DNA of 64,000 bases from contig JAPWKE010000003.1 of NCBI GenBank assembly GCA_028283655.1, positions 3,038,001 through 3,102,000 of the forward strand, read 5' to 3'. The position numbers and the translations under genes were made by a program. Under the pieces are notes generated by a model. It ran no database searches. It saw only the letters and a program-made list of their open reading frames with translations, and was not told the DNA's origin. This DNA comes from Acidobacteriaceae bacterium (lineage in GTDB: Bacteria; Acidobacteriota; Terriglobia; Terriglobales; Acidobacteriaceae). Below, in pieces: positions 42,667-52,263 of the stretch. Within the stretch, counting starts at the first letter, position 1, and every line of letters starts with the position of its first letter.

Positions 42667-44649
42667 ATGGAGACATCTCAGCGAACGGTTTTCACCTTCG
42701 CCACCTTCGTATTCGATCCGGTTACCGGAGAGCTTACGAACCGTGGCCGACGTGTGCCGATCAATCAGCAGATCGCCGACTTGCTGACTCTCCTGCTGGA
42801 GAACGCCGGGACGCTGGTAACGCGTGAGCAGATCAAACACGCACTCTGGCCCGACCAGAACTATCTGAACCACGACAAGATTCTGACCAACGCGGTCAGC
42901 CGTCTTCGCTACCTCATGGGCGACCGCTCCACCGAACAGCCGTATATCGTCAACATCCCCAAGCGCGGGTATCGCTTTGAGGCGAAAGTTCAACGGGTAG
43001 CCCCTGTAGGGAGCACAAACGTTGCCCCTCTGCCCGCCGCCCCGACAGAACTCAGCGCCTTTGCCGCACCCGAGCGCCGCGATCTCCCAGCCGAGAAGCT
43101 CACTCCGCCAGCGGAAATTGTTCTGGGATCTGCCGAAAAATCGTTGCCTGGTCGGAGCCTTTGGTATGGGCTGACGGCGTGCCTGGTGCTCGTCGTAGCG
43201 TCAGCGGGATGGTACTTCGTCAGCGTACATCGCCAGGTGACGCCACAGATATACGTCACTACCGTCGGCATCCCGCCATTTCAAACCCCCAATGACCCGG
43301 CCTCGAAGGAGCTTGCTGAAAGCTTTCGGCTCGATCTGACCGATTCGCTCTCCGACCGCTCGCATGTCGCCGTCCGGGCGGCGCACTCGCTGGAAGCCTT
43401 CGATATCGGCTCGCAGGACTTCCGCCAGCGAGCGATCGCTCTGGGGCTGGATGTGCTGGTGCTGGGACACTTCCAGCTACAGCAGGACCGCTGCCAACTG
43501 GACCTGGAACTCGTGCACGGCAGCGACCTTTCGCACATCATCACGTTGCAGTACAGCGTTCCGCGCGAGCAGATTGCCCGCCTTCGGGATCAGGTGCAAC
43601 ATGAACTGCCGCAGCAACTTACAGGCGGCCGCAGTACGGAGGCGGCGAGCGGCGTGAGTAATGACGCCGCATATGACGCCTACCTGCGTGCGGGCTATCA
43701 TCTCTCGCAGCCCTCGCCCGACTCCATGCAGCAGGCCCTGCAGGAGTATAAGCAGGCCATTCGCCTTGATCCGGGATTTGCAAAAGCCTACTCCGGGCAA
43801 GCGCGAGCCTACTTCTTTCTTCAGCAGGCCGGAGCCATGCCTGCCGAAGAAAGCCTGAAGCTTGCCCAGGAGTCGGCCCGGAAAGCTCTTGAGTTGGACC
43901 CACACTCGGCAGAGCCACACGCCATCCTCGGCCTCATTGCTGCTTTCCACGAGTTCCATCTGGCCGAGGGCGAGAAGGAACTGGCACAAGCGATCTCCAT
44001 CGATCCGAACCTTCCGTTCTACCGGCAAGGCATGGCGCTGCTCTACTGCGAAGAAGGCCAGTTCACTCGCGCGCTGGCACAACTCGATATTGCTCATGCG
44101 AACGATCCGTTCTGGGTTTCGGCCTACATCACGGACGCTCATATCTCGGGGATCGCCGGAAACGCCGCCCGGCTGCAGCAGGACATCGCGAAGCTGCGTC
44201 AACTCGCTCCAAACGCAGCGCGCGCGGCAGACTCCATCGCCAACGCAGAGTGGAATATGGGGCAGTACACCGACGCCATTCAGGAGTGGCATGAGATGGC
44301 GCTGAAGGAAGGCGACCATGACCGCGCCGTGCTGGAGGAGCAAGGACTTGAAGCCTTTCGCCGTGGCGGCGTCTCGGCCTATGCGCGCGTACGTATTCAG
44401 GCAATCCACGACGGCAAAGGAATCGAGTCTCATCCGAACGACTTCGTCCTGGCGGAGTGGTATCCGGTAGCTGGAGAGCGTCAACTCGCGCTCCAGTCCA
44501 TCCATGAAGCGATCGACCGGCACGACACCTCGATGCTGAGCTTGGCCGTGTTGCCGAACTACAGCAGCCTACGAAACTTGCCGGAGTTCACAGCGCTGGT
44601 GAAACAAGCTGGGCTAACGCTGGTGACGACGCCGGTAGCTGCCCACTAA
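42667..44649 (+). CDS. CadC-like membrane-bound winged-helix regulator with TPR domain
   Basis: About 660 residues. The N-terminal OmpR/CadC-type winged helix (about 8-105) shows 'RRVPINQQIADLLTLLLENAG', 'VTREQIKHALWP', 'ILTNAVSRLRYLMGD' and 'IVNIPKRGYRFEA'. A single membrane helix lies at about 165-187. The outer part first has a PD40/FlgO-like alpha-beta segment and then TPR repeats (about 325-560; 'AIRLDPGFAKAYSGQARAYF', 'ALELDPHSAEPHAILGL'). This is the common acidobacterial ToxR-like signal transducer. The ATG at 42667 is chosen over one at 42652. Target genes are not known; the divergent GloVer-sedolisin operon is the natural candidate. Confidence 0.87.
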   Translation: METSQRTVFTFATFVFDPVTGELTNRGRRVPINQQIADLLTLLLENAGTLVTREQIKHALWPDQNYLNHDKILTNAVSRLRYLMGDRSTEQPYIVNIPKRGYRFEAKVQRVAPVGSTNVAPLPAAPTELSAFAAPERRDLPAEKLTPPAEIVLGSAEKSLPGRSLWYGLTACLVLVVASAGWYFVSVHRQVTPQIYVTTVGIPPFQTPNDPASKELAESFRLDLTDSLSDRSHVAVRAAHSLEAFDIGSQDFRQRAIALGLDVLVLGHFQLQQDRCQLDLELVHGSDLSHIITLQYSVPREQIARLRDQVQHELPQQLTGGRSTEAASGVSNDAAYDAYLRAGYHLSQPSPDSMQQALQEYKQAIRLDPGFAKAYSGQARAYFFLQQAGAMPAEESLKLAQESARKALELDPHSAEPHAILGLIAAFHEFHLAEGEKELAQAISIDPNLPFYRQGMALLYCEEGQFTRALAQLDIAHANDPFWVSAYITDAHISGIAGNAARLQQDIAKLRQLAPNAARAADSIANAEWNMGQYTDAIQEWHEMALKEGDHDRAVLEEQGLEAFRRGGVSAYARVRIQAIHDGKGIESHPNDFVLAEWYPVAGERQLALQSIHEAIDRHDTSMLSLAVLPNYSSLRNLPEFTALVKQAGLTLVTTPVAAH

Positions 44650-44717
44650 GCTTTGCCAGGAGCAAACGCCCTTCGAGGAGAGCTTGCCTGACGGCATAAG
44701 GTGCACACAAACACGAA

Positions 44718-44753
44718 ACCCGCGCCTGCCCTACTCAAGGGAGAAACGCGGGT
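44718..44753 (-). terminator. former tRNA-Val terminator at left island edge
   Basis: Stem ACCCGCG/CGCGGGT with further internal pairing CCCT/AGGG; the minus strand continues TTTCGTGTTTG. It stands in the same position relative to the tRNA fragment at 44791 as the terminator at 54865 does to the intact tRNA, so it was probably the chromosomal tRNA terminator before island insertion. Confidence 0.6.
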
Positions 44754-44790
44754 GAAAGTTTTCGAGTATTTCATCAAGGTGAAGGGATGA

Positions 44791-44839
44791 AATGGTAGGC
44801 ACGAATGGGCTCGAACCATCAACCTCTACCTTGTCAAGG
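44791..44839 (-). repeat. left attachment repeat: duplicated 3' part of tRNA-Val
   Basis: 49 bases identical to 54941-54989 apart from one change (A at 44821 for G at 54971). It spans the anticodon loop, the 3' side of the anticodon stem, variable loop, T arm, acceptor 3' strand and CCA. The 5' half of a tRNA is missing, so it is not a functional gene. This is the footprint of site-specific integration into a tRNA gene. Confidence 0.88.
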
Positions 44840-45256
44840 GCCACGCACACAGAACGAATAAGCCCGTGAAAGCCGTCTAGCGACCATGCCAGTCGCAAAC
44901 TGTAAAGTCAGCTCCTCGCTGAGGTGGTGAGGAATCCGAAACGAATGCTCTGGGGCAGTCCTTCCAAGAGTGATTTGTGAGGGTGTGATCGCTAAAACGC
45001 ACGCAGATGTAGATCCATACTACTGTGCTCCTTACGATGGAATCGTGTATTAGCTGACCGCATCCACGATGTATGACTAAAGATAGATTGCCATATCTGA
45101 ATATCATTTCTAGGATTCAGCTCACATAAAATACTAGCGATTTTAGTGAAACCTATGACTCATGAAATCTGTTCGCAGATGAGATCGCGTTTCCGCCGCA
45201 AGCTTACAGCCGTCCGCTTTGCGTTGACGCACCAACTCGCATTCAGGAGAAGTTTA

Positions 45257-45625
45257 ATGCTGTCCAGGCGGACCCTATTCATATCCATGTTCTGTGTTAG
45301 CTGTTGCATCGGCGACCGATTAGTCGGACAGCAGGACGGCACGGGCATCCCTGTTGGAGCCTACCCCTTGGGTGTCCAGGTATCTCATACCGAGTGGGCA
45401 CACACTCCAACAAGATTGATTGGACATGGAACGGGAACGCTACAGCAAGGCGGCAATTCGCAAGTCATTACTTTCACGCATCATTGCGACGATCCGTTGC
45501 TGGGGAATGATCCAAGTAAGGTCTTCCCAGCTCGTTGGATAGTCCAGGGAAGCACGCTTCGCGTGATGTTACACCAACGATCTGCTCGCAAGTTCTCGGA
45601 GTGCGAACTCACGATTGATAAGTAA
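45257..45625 (+). CDS. small exported protein of unknown function preceding the RHS gene
   Basis: About 122 residues, not recognised. The ATG at 45257 has AGGAGA seven bases upstream and begins a signal-peptide-like segment (MLSRRTLFISMFCVSC-C), possibly a relaxed lipobox. The mature part is polar, with five Cys in all and blocks such as 'GTGTLQQGGNSQVITFTHHC' and a C-terminal 'CELTIDK', which suggest a small beta-rich fold. The frame is open upstream to 45146. It ends 14 bases before the RHS gene and probably shares its transcript; an accessory or immunity role is possible but unsupported. Confidence 0.6.
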   Translation: MLSRRTLFISMFCVSCCIGDRLVGQQDGTGIPVGAYPLGVQVSHTEWAHTPTRLIGHGTGTLQQGGNSQVITFTHHCDDPLLGNDPSKVFPARWIVQGSTLRVMLHQRSARKFSECELTIDK

Positions 45626-45639
45626 CTAAGGGGCGGCTA

Positions 45640-48600
45640 ATGAATGGTTTTCTAAACTACAGAGTAAGGCGTAGTGCCTTGCGGTTGCTTCTATCGCTGG
45701 CGTTAGGCTTATCGTTTAGTTCTGCATCTTTCGCGCAATACACCCAGATCGGCGGGAACACGCAGACCCCCACTCCCGGATCAGGCGCGAGTTACTTGCA
45801 GATGCTGAATGATGTAGTGAGCCCATCGAATGGTTCGCTGAGTATTCGTATGGCCGCTCCGGTACCAAAGGAGCGAGGAAATAGCCTTCCTTCGTTCATC
45901 TACATGTATGACTCATCTCCTCAATTCGTTTTTGTTCCGCAGTGGGATACCGTGAGCGATGGAAATCGTCTAAGCTCTTTCATGCTGGATGGAGATCCAC
46001 CTCACGGCGGTCCATCACTGAGCACAGAAAACCTCATAAGTTCATCACTCACAACTTACGCCACATCTGGATTTACTGACGGATCGACCGTACTATTCCG
46101 CGCAAATAGCTATGCATCAGGAGAATATTCATTACTGTCCCCCGCTTCCCTCTTGTACCCATTAATAAACTGTGGATACTACTCGAACTATTTGTATAAC
46201 GACCCCAACGGAGGGCGGCATAATTTAAGTCTCACATATATCGTCGACCAAAGTAACGATGGCGGAGAAGGGTGCGGTACATTCGGGGTTGGCGCATCAT
46301 GGGTTGCGGGCGACCCAAATTATAGCGCTTCCATCGGATCCTCCGATGGAAGCATTAACTCCGGTGGACAAGTTGTGATCGCTGATCTCCACGGAAATGC
46401 CATGATCGTTGGCTTGGGGCCAGCACAGCTATCGTCAGGACAAGGAACAACAAATTGGCTTTCTGAGGATACAAACGGCAATGGCATGTATGGAAGTGGT
46501 CGGACGGCACCGGTCCTGTCCACCTCAGGCTCAACGAGAACCCTTACTGTTCCAGGAATTTCCGGGCAGTTTCAACTCAGCAGCGTCGCAGATGGATCTT
46601 CTTATGCGAATCCTGGCTACACGATCCACCTTAACGGTGGTTCTAATTCCCTGTGCCCAGCACAGACCGCCACCCAAGCTCCGTCCTCTAGCCAAACAGG
46701 TGTCCGCTCACATCTATCACTACCGAATGGACAACAATATATTTTTGAGTGGAACTCGCCTTTTGGAATGTCCAAGATAACCTACCCAACCGGAGCCACT
46801 GTCAGCTATACGTGGAGTGTAATTCCCCAGATTCTTTCGGAGTTTTACTCGGACGGGAATGACGGAGGTTGCACGTATCTAGAAGACGCTCCCGCGATCA
46901 CAAAACGAGTCACGAGCTACGATGGCGTCAATCCGGCCAAAGAGGAGGACTTCGCTTATGCAGCATCAACGGCTCAGGGAGGAGATCGTACTACCACCAC
47001 TACAGTCACAACGATTGACCTAACACAATCTAGCTCTACGTCAACTCAGGTCGTCTATACATATGATACTGACTGGCCTTCGGCTCCTCATGGCGAAATT
47101 TCGATTGTTTATAAGAATGCTGATGGTAGCGTCGCGAAAACCGTCACTAAAGCCTACAACCAATTTGGTCCAGAAGCAGCAGAGTGTACGACGTTGGCAA
47201 GTGGTCTAACATCTGGCGTCTTCTATCAGTATGTAAACGGTGGAAGGCTCAATCTTAAAACGGATGTTGCTGAATATGACTACGGAACTGTCTCTAGCTC
47301 ATGCACACAGCCAAGCACTACTCCTGCTCGCGAAACGGTGACCACCTACCAAAGCTTCGCCACTACAGCGATCTACATCACTGCGCCATCGATCCTCGAT
47401 CAACCTGCGAGTGTGAAAGTCTATGGCTACGGAACGCTCATTGCGGAAACTGATTATGGATACGATGAGTATGCAGTCACACCTGTATCTGGAGCTCTCG
47501 CTCATGACGAAGCAAACTATAGCACTAGTTCAACCTCTCCACGCGGCAATGTGACGACTATTTCGAAGAGGTGCTTACAGCAATGTGCCGACTCGGTAGT
47601 CCATCTGACCTACGATGAGACCGGACAGGTGACTTCGAAAACGGATGCGAAGGGTAACCAAACTTCATACTCATATGTCGACAATTTCACGACAGATGAC
47701 GGTACAGCTCCCGGAAACACAAATACATATCTGACCCACGTAACATACCCCACAACAAACGGCGTGGCGCACACGGAGTCGTTCCAGTATGACTACAACA
47801 AGGGTGTCCTCCGAGCAACAACAGACGAAAATGGCCAAACGACACGCTATTACTACAATGACGCTTGGAATCGTTTGACTGAGACAGACTACCCAGATAG
47901 TGGAAAAGCGACCACTGCTTACAACGATAGCGGCCCGAATCCGACTGTGACCACGACAGTTCTGTTGAACGCCAGTGGCGCATCCAAGACCACGGTTGCA
48001 GTAATGAATGGTGTCGGACAGGTAATCCAAACGAAGCTGGTGTCAGATCCGTCTGGAAATGATTATGCTGATAGCGTCTATGACGGTTTGGGCAGGCCTA
48101 TCAGGACGTCCAATCCTTATCGAAGCACGGCAGATTCAAGCTATGGAGTGACATCGCTAACCTATGATGCGTTGAATCGAAAGGCCGTTCAGACTCAACA
48201 AGACGGATCTCATCTCTCATGGTGCTATGACGACATTGGTACGGCAGCCCAGGCAAATTGCAAGCCAAATGTCAGTGGGCTGTCGAATGTTTCATGGGTA
48301 GACCAAGCGGATGAATTAGGCAATGATCGTCAACTGATCAATGATGCCTTTGGCCGGTTGATCGCGGTGGTTGAACCTAATGGTGCGGTCACGAAGTACA
48401 CCTACGATGCCTTGAACAACCTGCTCTCCGTAAACCAGCTGGGCGTCGCAGGAGATACACCTCGTGTGCGTCAGTTCGCCTATGATTCTCTCTCGAGGTT
48501 GACGAAAGCATGTAATTCTGAGGCCCTCGCCGCAGGTACATCTTGTGACGGCTCCCATTGGAGCACCATCTATACCTACGATCCGAACGGCAACGTTCTC

Positions 48601-51561
48601 TCCAAGACCGATTCTCGCGGGGTAACAGTCAGCTATACGTACGATGCCCTGAACCGTGTAGCAACGAAAACCTATGCAGGATCTTCAAGTGCTGCCACTG
48701 CCATCGCCACAAGCACGCCCCCTGTCACATACAACTACGACGTCGTCTCTGGCAGCACCATCCCAAATGCGGTAGGACACCTGGTGTCAGAATTTACGGG
48801 CACATCAGCATCGCCCATTTCTCAGCGCTTCATCCTCAGCTACGATGCGATGGGGCGTATCGTACAGGATCAGCAGTGCCCCTACGCTAGTGCCTGTACT
48901 GGAAACACTCCCTTCGTCTTCAACTACACCTACGACTATGCGGGCAATGTTACCAGTTCCAATAACGGTGTGCCCTATATGGGTATAGGCCTAACCTATC
49001 AATATGACAGCGCAGCTCGACTCCAGTCTGTCCTGAGCACCTGGGATGATGCGACGCATCCGGCGACATTATTTGCGGCCCCTGCTTCGGCCGATCAGCA
49101 GTACAGCGCAGTTGGTCTAAACAACTCGTGGATTGGTATTCCAGCATCCAGCCAACAACCGACAATCACGCAGCAGAGGACATATAACAATCGTTTACAA
49201 CTAGCTACGGAGGGATATACCAGCACAATCGGCGCCGAGTCGTCGGTAGCCGTCGGAAGCACAGGGACGCTAAAGTTATTGAGCAGCAGCGTTGTTGGGA
49301 CGGGAAACATTACAATCGCTGGAGGCACCGGTGGTTATACGGGATCGCTATCCAATGCTAACAACTCCATGACTCTATGTTTTGCGCAGATCACGTGTGA
49401 GAACCCGATTCCTGATACTGGCGACATCACCGTTCGGCTATGGAATGATACGGACAATTACAATACGACCATACATTACAGCGGCCAAGATGCGAGTACG
49501 CTCGCGACGAGCCTTTCAAATGCATTGAATACAGCATCACAGGGACACGCTCCCGTAGTTATCTCTACCCTGTCACAGGGCAGTATATTGAGTCTTTCAG
49601 CCCTGACTCCAGGGAGCAGCAGCAACTACGGGGTTGAGATGACCGTTGTAGATGGCAGTGGTAACAGCACGGAATATTATTCCGTCCTTGAAGGGGGGGC
49701 TGACGCCGGACAGGTATCAACAGCCAGTACAGATAGTGGTTATTTCCTGATATCTATGCAAGGAATAACAGTAACTGTGCCCTGGGGACCAGGATTCGGG
49801 CTCGATGACTTGCTTGCTCGTTTGGCAGGGCCCTGGTCAAACATTATTGCCTATGAACCTACAGGCGACACTCTCGAACTCGTTGCAGATTCAGACGGCG
49901 GGGCGTCGACGAATTGGCAACTCACTTGCGCGGTAGTTGACACCGCCAACCAAACACCAAGTCTGGGAATTTCTTGCAATGGTATGTCAGGAGGTGCGGA
50001 CTCGGGCTATGCAGGAACTCCGTTTAGCTACTCCTATGCGGCGAGCTACACTCAAAATGGAAATCTATTGAACGTAGGTGATAGCGTCATGGGCAGTTGG
50101 AGCTACCAATACGATAACCTTAACCGCCTGGTGCAAGGAAACGCCGGCAGCAATTCCCAAGGCAATGCATCATTTGGCTCTGCACAGCTGAACTGGAGCT
50201 ACGACTCTTTTGGTAATTTCAAAGGACAAGCCCTATCGGGTAGCACCCTGATCGCGGTCACCCAGGCGACATACGGGTATTCGCAGAACAATAACCGAAT
50301 CGACTCTTATAGCTACGATGCAGCTGGAAACATCCTGACAAGCGGAATCAACAACTATACGTATGACGCTGAAGGACGCCTCCTCACCGCAAACAACGAG
50401 CATTATGTGTACGACGCAGAGGGACGTCGTGTGGCAAAACTTGCAGGTTCAGCTGTCGATCGACTGTACTTGCTAGGGTTGGACGGAGAGCAGGTATCGG
50501 AGATCAGCGGAAACTACAGCGGCTGGCTTCACACAAATGCGTACGCCGGAGGCAAGCTCCTAGCAACGTATGACGGATACGGCCTACACTTCCAGCTATC
50601 CGATTGGTTAGGAAGTCGGAGAGCTCAAGTCTCAGGAACGGGGCAGGTAGAAGAAACTTGCACCAGCCTACCTTTCGGCGACAGCCTTAATTGCTCAGGA
50701 TCCGGGAATGATGCGACCGAACAGCACTTTACCGGCAAAGAACGTGACGCGGAGAGCGGCTTAGATTACTTCGGCGCTCGCTACAACAGCAGCTCAATGG
50801 GAAGGTTCATGAGTCCCGATCCGCTGGGCGGCGATCTGACAAACCCTCAGTCCTTGAATCGCTACTCCTACGTTCTCAACAACCCGCTGACGAACACCGA
50901 TCCAACGGGAATGTATACCTGCACGGACAGCAAAGACTGCTCCTCCAAAAAGGATCAAGCTCTTGAGAAATCGCTAGCTGGTCTGCGTAATTCGAAGGAT
51001 GCGGATGTGGCTCGTGCGGCTAACGCTTACGGTGCGCAGAACAAGGACAACGGGGTCTCTGTCGGCTTCGCCGATCTCTCCAAATCCGGTGAGGGTGGGA
51101 ATACCGTTTCAACAATCGGAGTTGCCGCAGACGGAAGCCTAAGAGCAAACTCGGCCATCACGCTTAGCTCAAAGGATGGTGGTACGGACTTCACTGCGGA
51201 TGTTGGGCATGAAGGAAGCCATGCTGCTGATGCTCAGGACGTGGTGAAGAGCGGCCTCACTGAGGACGGTCAAGCGATCCACGCCGGTATGAACATCACG
51301 CCGTATCAATCAGAACAGCGAGCCTATGGCGTCACGAATTCGATCCTGAACTCCGGAAATGAATCCCGCAATTACGTCTGCGGTTCTGGAGGATGCTTGC
51401 TAGGCAGAGGTGCGAGCGACATCCCGGGGACGGTGGATCGACTCGTTGGCGGCAATGCAATTTACAACCAGGGCGGCAAGCCGATGTCTTCGACCAATCA
51501 AGGCCCTTCGGTCGTGAATGGGGTGACTCCAAAGGCAACGGTTCCATCGGTTCCTCACTAG
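45640..51561 (+). CDS. secreted RHS/YD-repeat protein with C-terminal HExxH domain
   Basis: A protein of 1973 residues with an ordinary signal peptide (to about SFAQ, residue 33), no PAAR domain. An N-terminal region to about 400 is followed by many YD repeats ('YTYDALNNLLSVN', 'YDAEGRLLTANNEHYVYDAE'). Residues of about 1200-1457 are not RHS-like but a Ser/Thr/Gly-rich beta insertion. The RHS core ends with the hallmark 'HFTGKERDAESGLDYFGARY' (from 1696) and 'NRYSYVLNNPLTNTDPTGMY'. The variable C-terminus (about 1765-1973) contains VGHEGSHAAD (His1857, Glu1858, His1861), an HExxH zinc-peptidase motif. This is the architecture of polymorphic toxins or surface glycan-binding RHS proteins. Codon use and composition are less G+C-rich than the chromosome. 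It is the largest gene of the island. Confidence 0.88.
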   Translation: MNGFLNYRVRRSALRLLLSLALGLSFSSASFAQYTQIGGNTQTPTPGSGASYLQMLNDVVSPSNGSLSIRMAAPVPKERGNSLPSFIYMYDSSPQFVFVPQWDTVSDGNRLSSFMLDGDPPHGGPSLSTENLISSSLTTYATSGFTDGSTVLFRANSYASGEYSLLSPASLLYPLINCGYYSNYLYNDPNGGRHNLSLTYIVDQSNDGGEGCGTFGVGASWVAGDPNYSASIGSSDGSINSGGQVVIADLHGNAMIVGLGPAQLSSGQGTTNWLSEDTNGNGMYGSGRTAPVLSTSGSTRTLTVPGISGQFQLSSVADGSSYANPGYTIHLNGGSNSLCPAQTATQAPSSSQTGVRSHLSLPNGQQYIFEWNSPFGMSKITYPTGATVSYTWSVIPQILSEFYSDGNDGGCTYLEDAPAITKRVTSYDGVNPAKEEDFAYAASTAQGGDRTTTTTVTTIDLTQSSSTSTQVVYTYDTDWPSAPHGEISIVYKNADGSVAKTVTKAYNQFGPEAAECTTLASGLTSGVFYQYVNGGRLNLKTDVAEYDYGTVSSSCTQPSTTPARETVTTYQSFATTAIYITAPSILDQPASVKVYGYGTLIAETDYGYDEYAVTPVSGALAHDEANYSTSSTSPRGNVTTISKRCLQQCADSVVHLTYDETGQVTSKTDAKGNQTSYSYVDNFTTDDGTAPGNTNTYLTHVTYPTTNGVAHTESFQYDYNKGVLRATTDENGQTTRYYYNDAWNRLTETDYPDSGKATTAYNDSGPNPTVTTTVLLNASGASKTTVAVMNGVGQVIQTKLVSDPSGNDYADSVYDGLGRPIRTSNPYRSTADSSYGVTSLTYDALNRKAVQTQQDGSHLSWCYDDIGTAAQANCKPNVSGLSNVSWVDQADELGNDRQLINDAFGRLIAVVEPNGAVTKYTYDALNNLLSVNQLGVAGDTPRVRQFAYDSLSRLTKACNSEALAAGTSCDGSHWSTIYTYDPNGNVLSKTDSRGVTVSYTYDALNRVATKTYAGSSSAATAIATSTPPVTYNYDVVSGSTIPNAVGHLVSEFTGTSASPISQRFILSYDAMGRIVQDQQCPYASACTGNTPFVFNYTYDYAGNVTSSNNGVPYMGIGLTYQYDSAARLQSVLSTWDDATHPATLFAAPASADQQYSAVGLNNSWIGIPASSQQPTITQQRTYNNRLQLATEGYTSTIGAESSVAVGSTGTLKLLSSSVVGTGNITIAGGTGGYTGSLSNANNSMTLCFAQITCENPIPDTGDITVRLWNDTDNYNTTIHYSGQDASTLATSLSNALNTASQGHAPVVISTLSQGSILSLSALTPGSSSNYGVEMTVVDGSGNSTEYYSVLEGGADAGQVSTASTDSGYFLISMQGITVTVPWGPGFGLDDLLARLAGPWSNIIAYEPTGDTLELVADSDGGASTNWQLTCAVVDTANQTPSLGISCNGMSGGADSGYAGTPFSYSYAASYTQNGNLLNVGDSVMGSWSYQYDNLNRLVQGNAGSNSQGNASFGSAQLNWSYDSFGNFKGQALSGSTLIAVTQATYGYSQNNNRIDSYSYDAAGNILTSGINNYTYDAEGRLLTANNEHYVYDAEGRRVAKLAGSAVDRLYLLGLDGEQVSEISGNYSGWLHTNAYAGGKLLATYDGYGLHFQLSDWLGSRRAQVSGTGQVEETCTSLPFGDSLNCSGSGNDATEQHFTGKERDAESGLDYFGARYNSSSMGRFMSPDPLGGDLTNPQSLNRYSYVLNNPLTNTDPTGMYTCTDSKDCSSKKDQALEKSLAGLRNSKDADVARAANAYGAQNKDNGVSVGFADLSKSGEGGNTVSTIGVAADGSLRANSAITLSSKDGGTDFTADVGHEGSHAADAQDVVKSGLTEDGQAIHAGMNITPYQSEQRAYGVTNSILNSGNESRNYVCGSGGCLLGRGASDIPGTVDRLVGGNAIYNQGGKPMSSTNQGPSVVNGVTPKATVPSVPH

Positions 51562-51579
51562 GCAACGGAGGTAAACACT

Positions 51580-52101
51580 ATGCGCAATGAACTCCGTATC
51601 GCCGGTCTCTGGGCTGCGATCTTGCTGACGGTCTCCGCTTCCGGGCAGACTGCTCCGAACACGCCAGCATCGGCGGTGCCGATCCTTCAGGGAGCGGCGC
51701 TGCCGATGTACCCTCCCATCGCTAAAGCCACCCATGTAACCGGCAAGGTGGCCGTGCGGGTGACCGTCAAAGACGGGTTGATCGTTCAAACCGAGGTGCT
51801 CTCCAAACCCGCCGTAGCATCCGGGGGCAGGTTGCTAGAGTCGCCGACGCTGGAGAACCTGAAGACGTGGCACTTCGCCGCCGACGTGACCGGCGCGTTC
51901 ACGGTGACCTACACGTATGAAATCTCCGGCACGGAGACCGAAGAGCCGACGAATGCCAAAGTCGAAATGCTCCCCTCTCTGGATGTGAAGGTCACGGCGC
52001 GACCTGTGAAGCCGACCGTCATGTACCAGAAGCAAAGCAGTCCAGCCACCGATACTTCTCCTCACGAGAGCGGTCATGCTCAGGGCACGCCAACTCCCTA
52101 G
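51580..52101 (+). CDS. TonB C-terminal-domain-like exported protein
   Basis: 173 residues with a signal peptide (to about SASGQ, residue 23). Residues of about 45-115 resemble a TonB C-terminal domain: 'YPPIAKATHVTGKVAVRVTV' is the characteristic 'YP..A...-..G.V.V.F.V' block, followed by 'LENLKTWHFA'. There is no Pro-rich periplasm-spanning linker and no retained membrane anchor, so it is not a normal energy transducer. The start has GGAGG upstream and lies 18 bases after the RHS stop, which suggests co-expression; it might bind or neutralise the RHS product, but that is speculation. Confidence 0.7.
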   Translation: MRNELRIAGLWAAILLTVSASGQTAPNTPASAVPILQGAALPMYPPIAKATHVTGKVAVRVTVKDGLIVQTEVLSKPAVASGGRLLESPTLENLKTWHFAADVTGAFTVTYTYEISGTETEEPTNAKVEMLPSLDVKVTARPVKPTVMYQKQSSPATDTSPHESGHAQGTPTP

Positions 52102-52109
52102 AAGCCCGT

Positions 52110-52133
52110 ACAGGCCGCCGCGAGGCGGCCTGT
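52110..52133 (+). terminator. GC-rich hairpin after the TonB-like gene
   Basis: Perfect 10-bp stem ACAGGCCGCC/GGCGGCCTGT with loop GCGA, eight bases after the stop codon. It lacks a U-run, so it may end transcription inefficiently or protect the 3' end. Confidence 0.55.
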
Positions 52134-52178
52134 GGTGCGTCTGGGGTTAGGGTGAATGCGGTGCGAGGAGGCTGGGGC

Positions 52179-52262
52179 CTACTTGCGGCGGATGAGGATG
52201 GCGAGGCCGATTACGGCGACGGCGAGCTGGCCGATGTTGACCAGCAGGTTGGCTAGAACCAT
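52179..52262 (-). CDS. 27-residue hydrophobic membrane peptide
   Basis: Complete small frame beginning ATG at 52262 and ending TAG at 52179. The peptide is MVLANLLVNIGQ followed by LAVAVIGLAILIRRK, a single hydrophobic helix with a basic tail. A consensus AAGGAGG lies nine bases upstream of the ATG, within the loop of a perfect 8-bp hairpin (52264-52289). The strong ribosome-binding site and coherent hydrophobic profile argue that it is expressed. Size and shape recall type I toxin peptides or small membrane regulators; no family is assigned. Confidence 0.6.
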   Translation of the reverse strand: MVLANLLVNIGQLAVAVIGLAILIRRK

Positions 52263-52263
52263 G

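Larger units (their letters stand above)
44650..45256. other. left boundary region of the island
   Basis: Contains the old tRNA terminator (44718-44753) and the duplicated tRNA fragment (44791-44839). From 44840 to 45256 no gene is recognisable and the base composition becomes A+T-richer than the flanking chromosome. Confidence 0.55.

Noticed and set aside
44791-44839. A second tRNA-Val gene
   Set aside because: Only the part from the anticodon loop to the 3' end is present; the sequence that follows cannot form the 5' acceptor strand or the D arm, so it is an att duplication.
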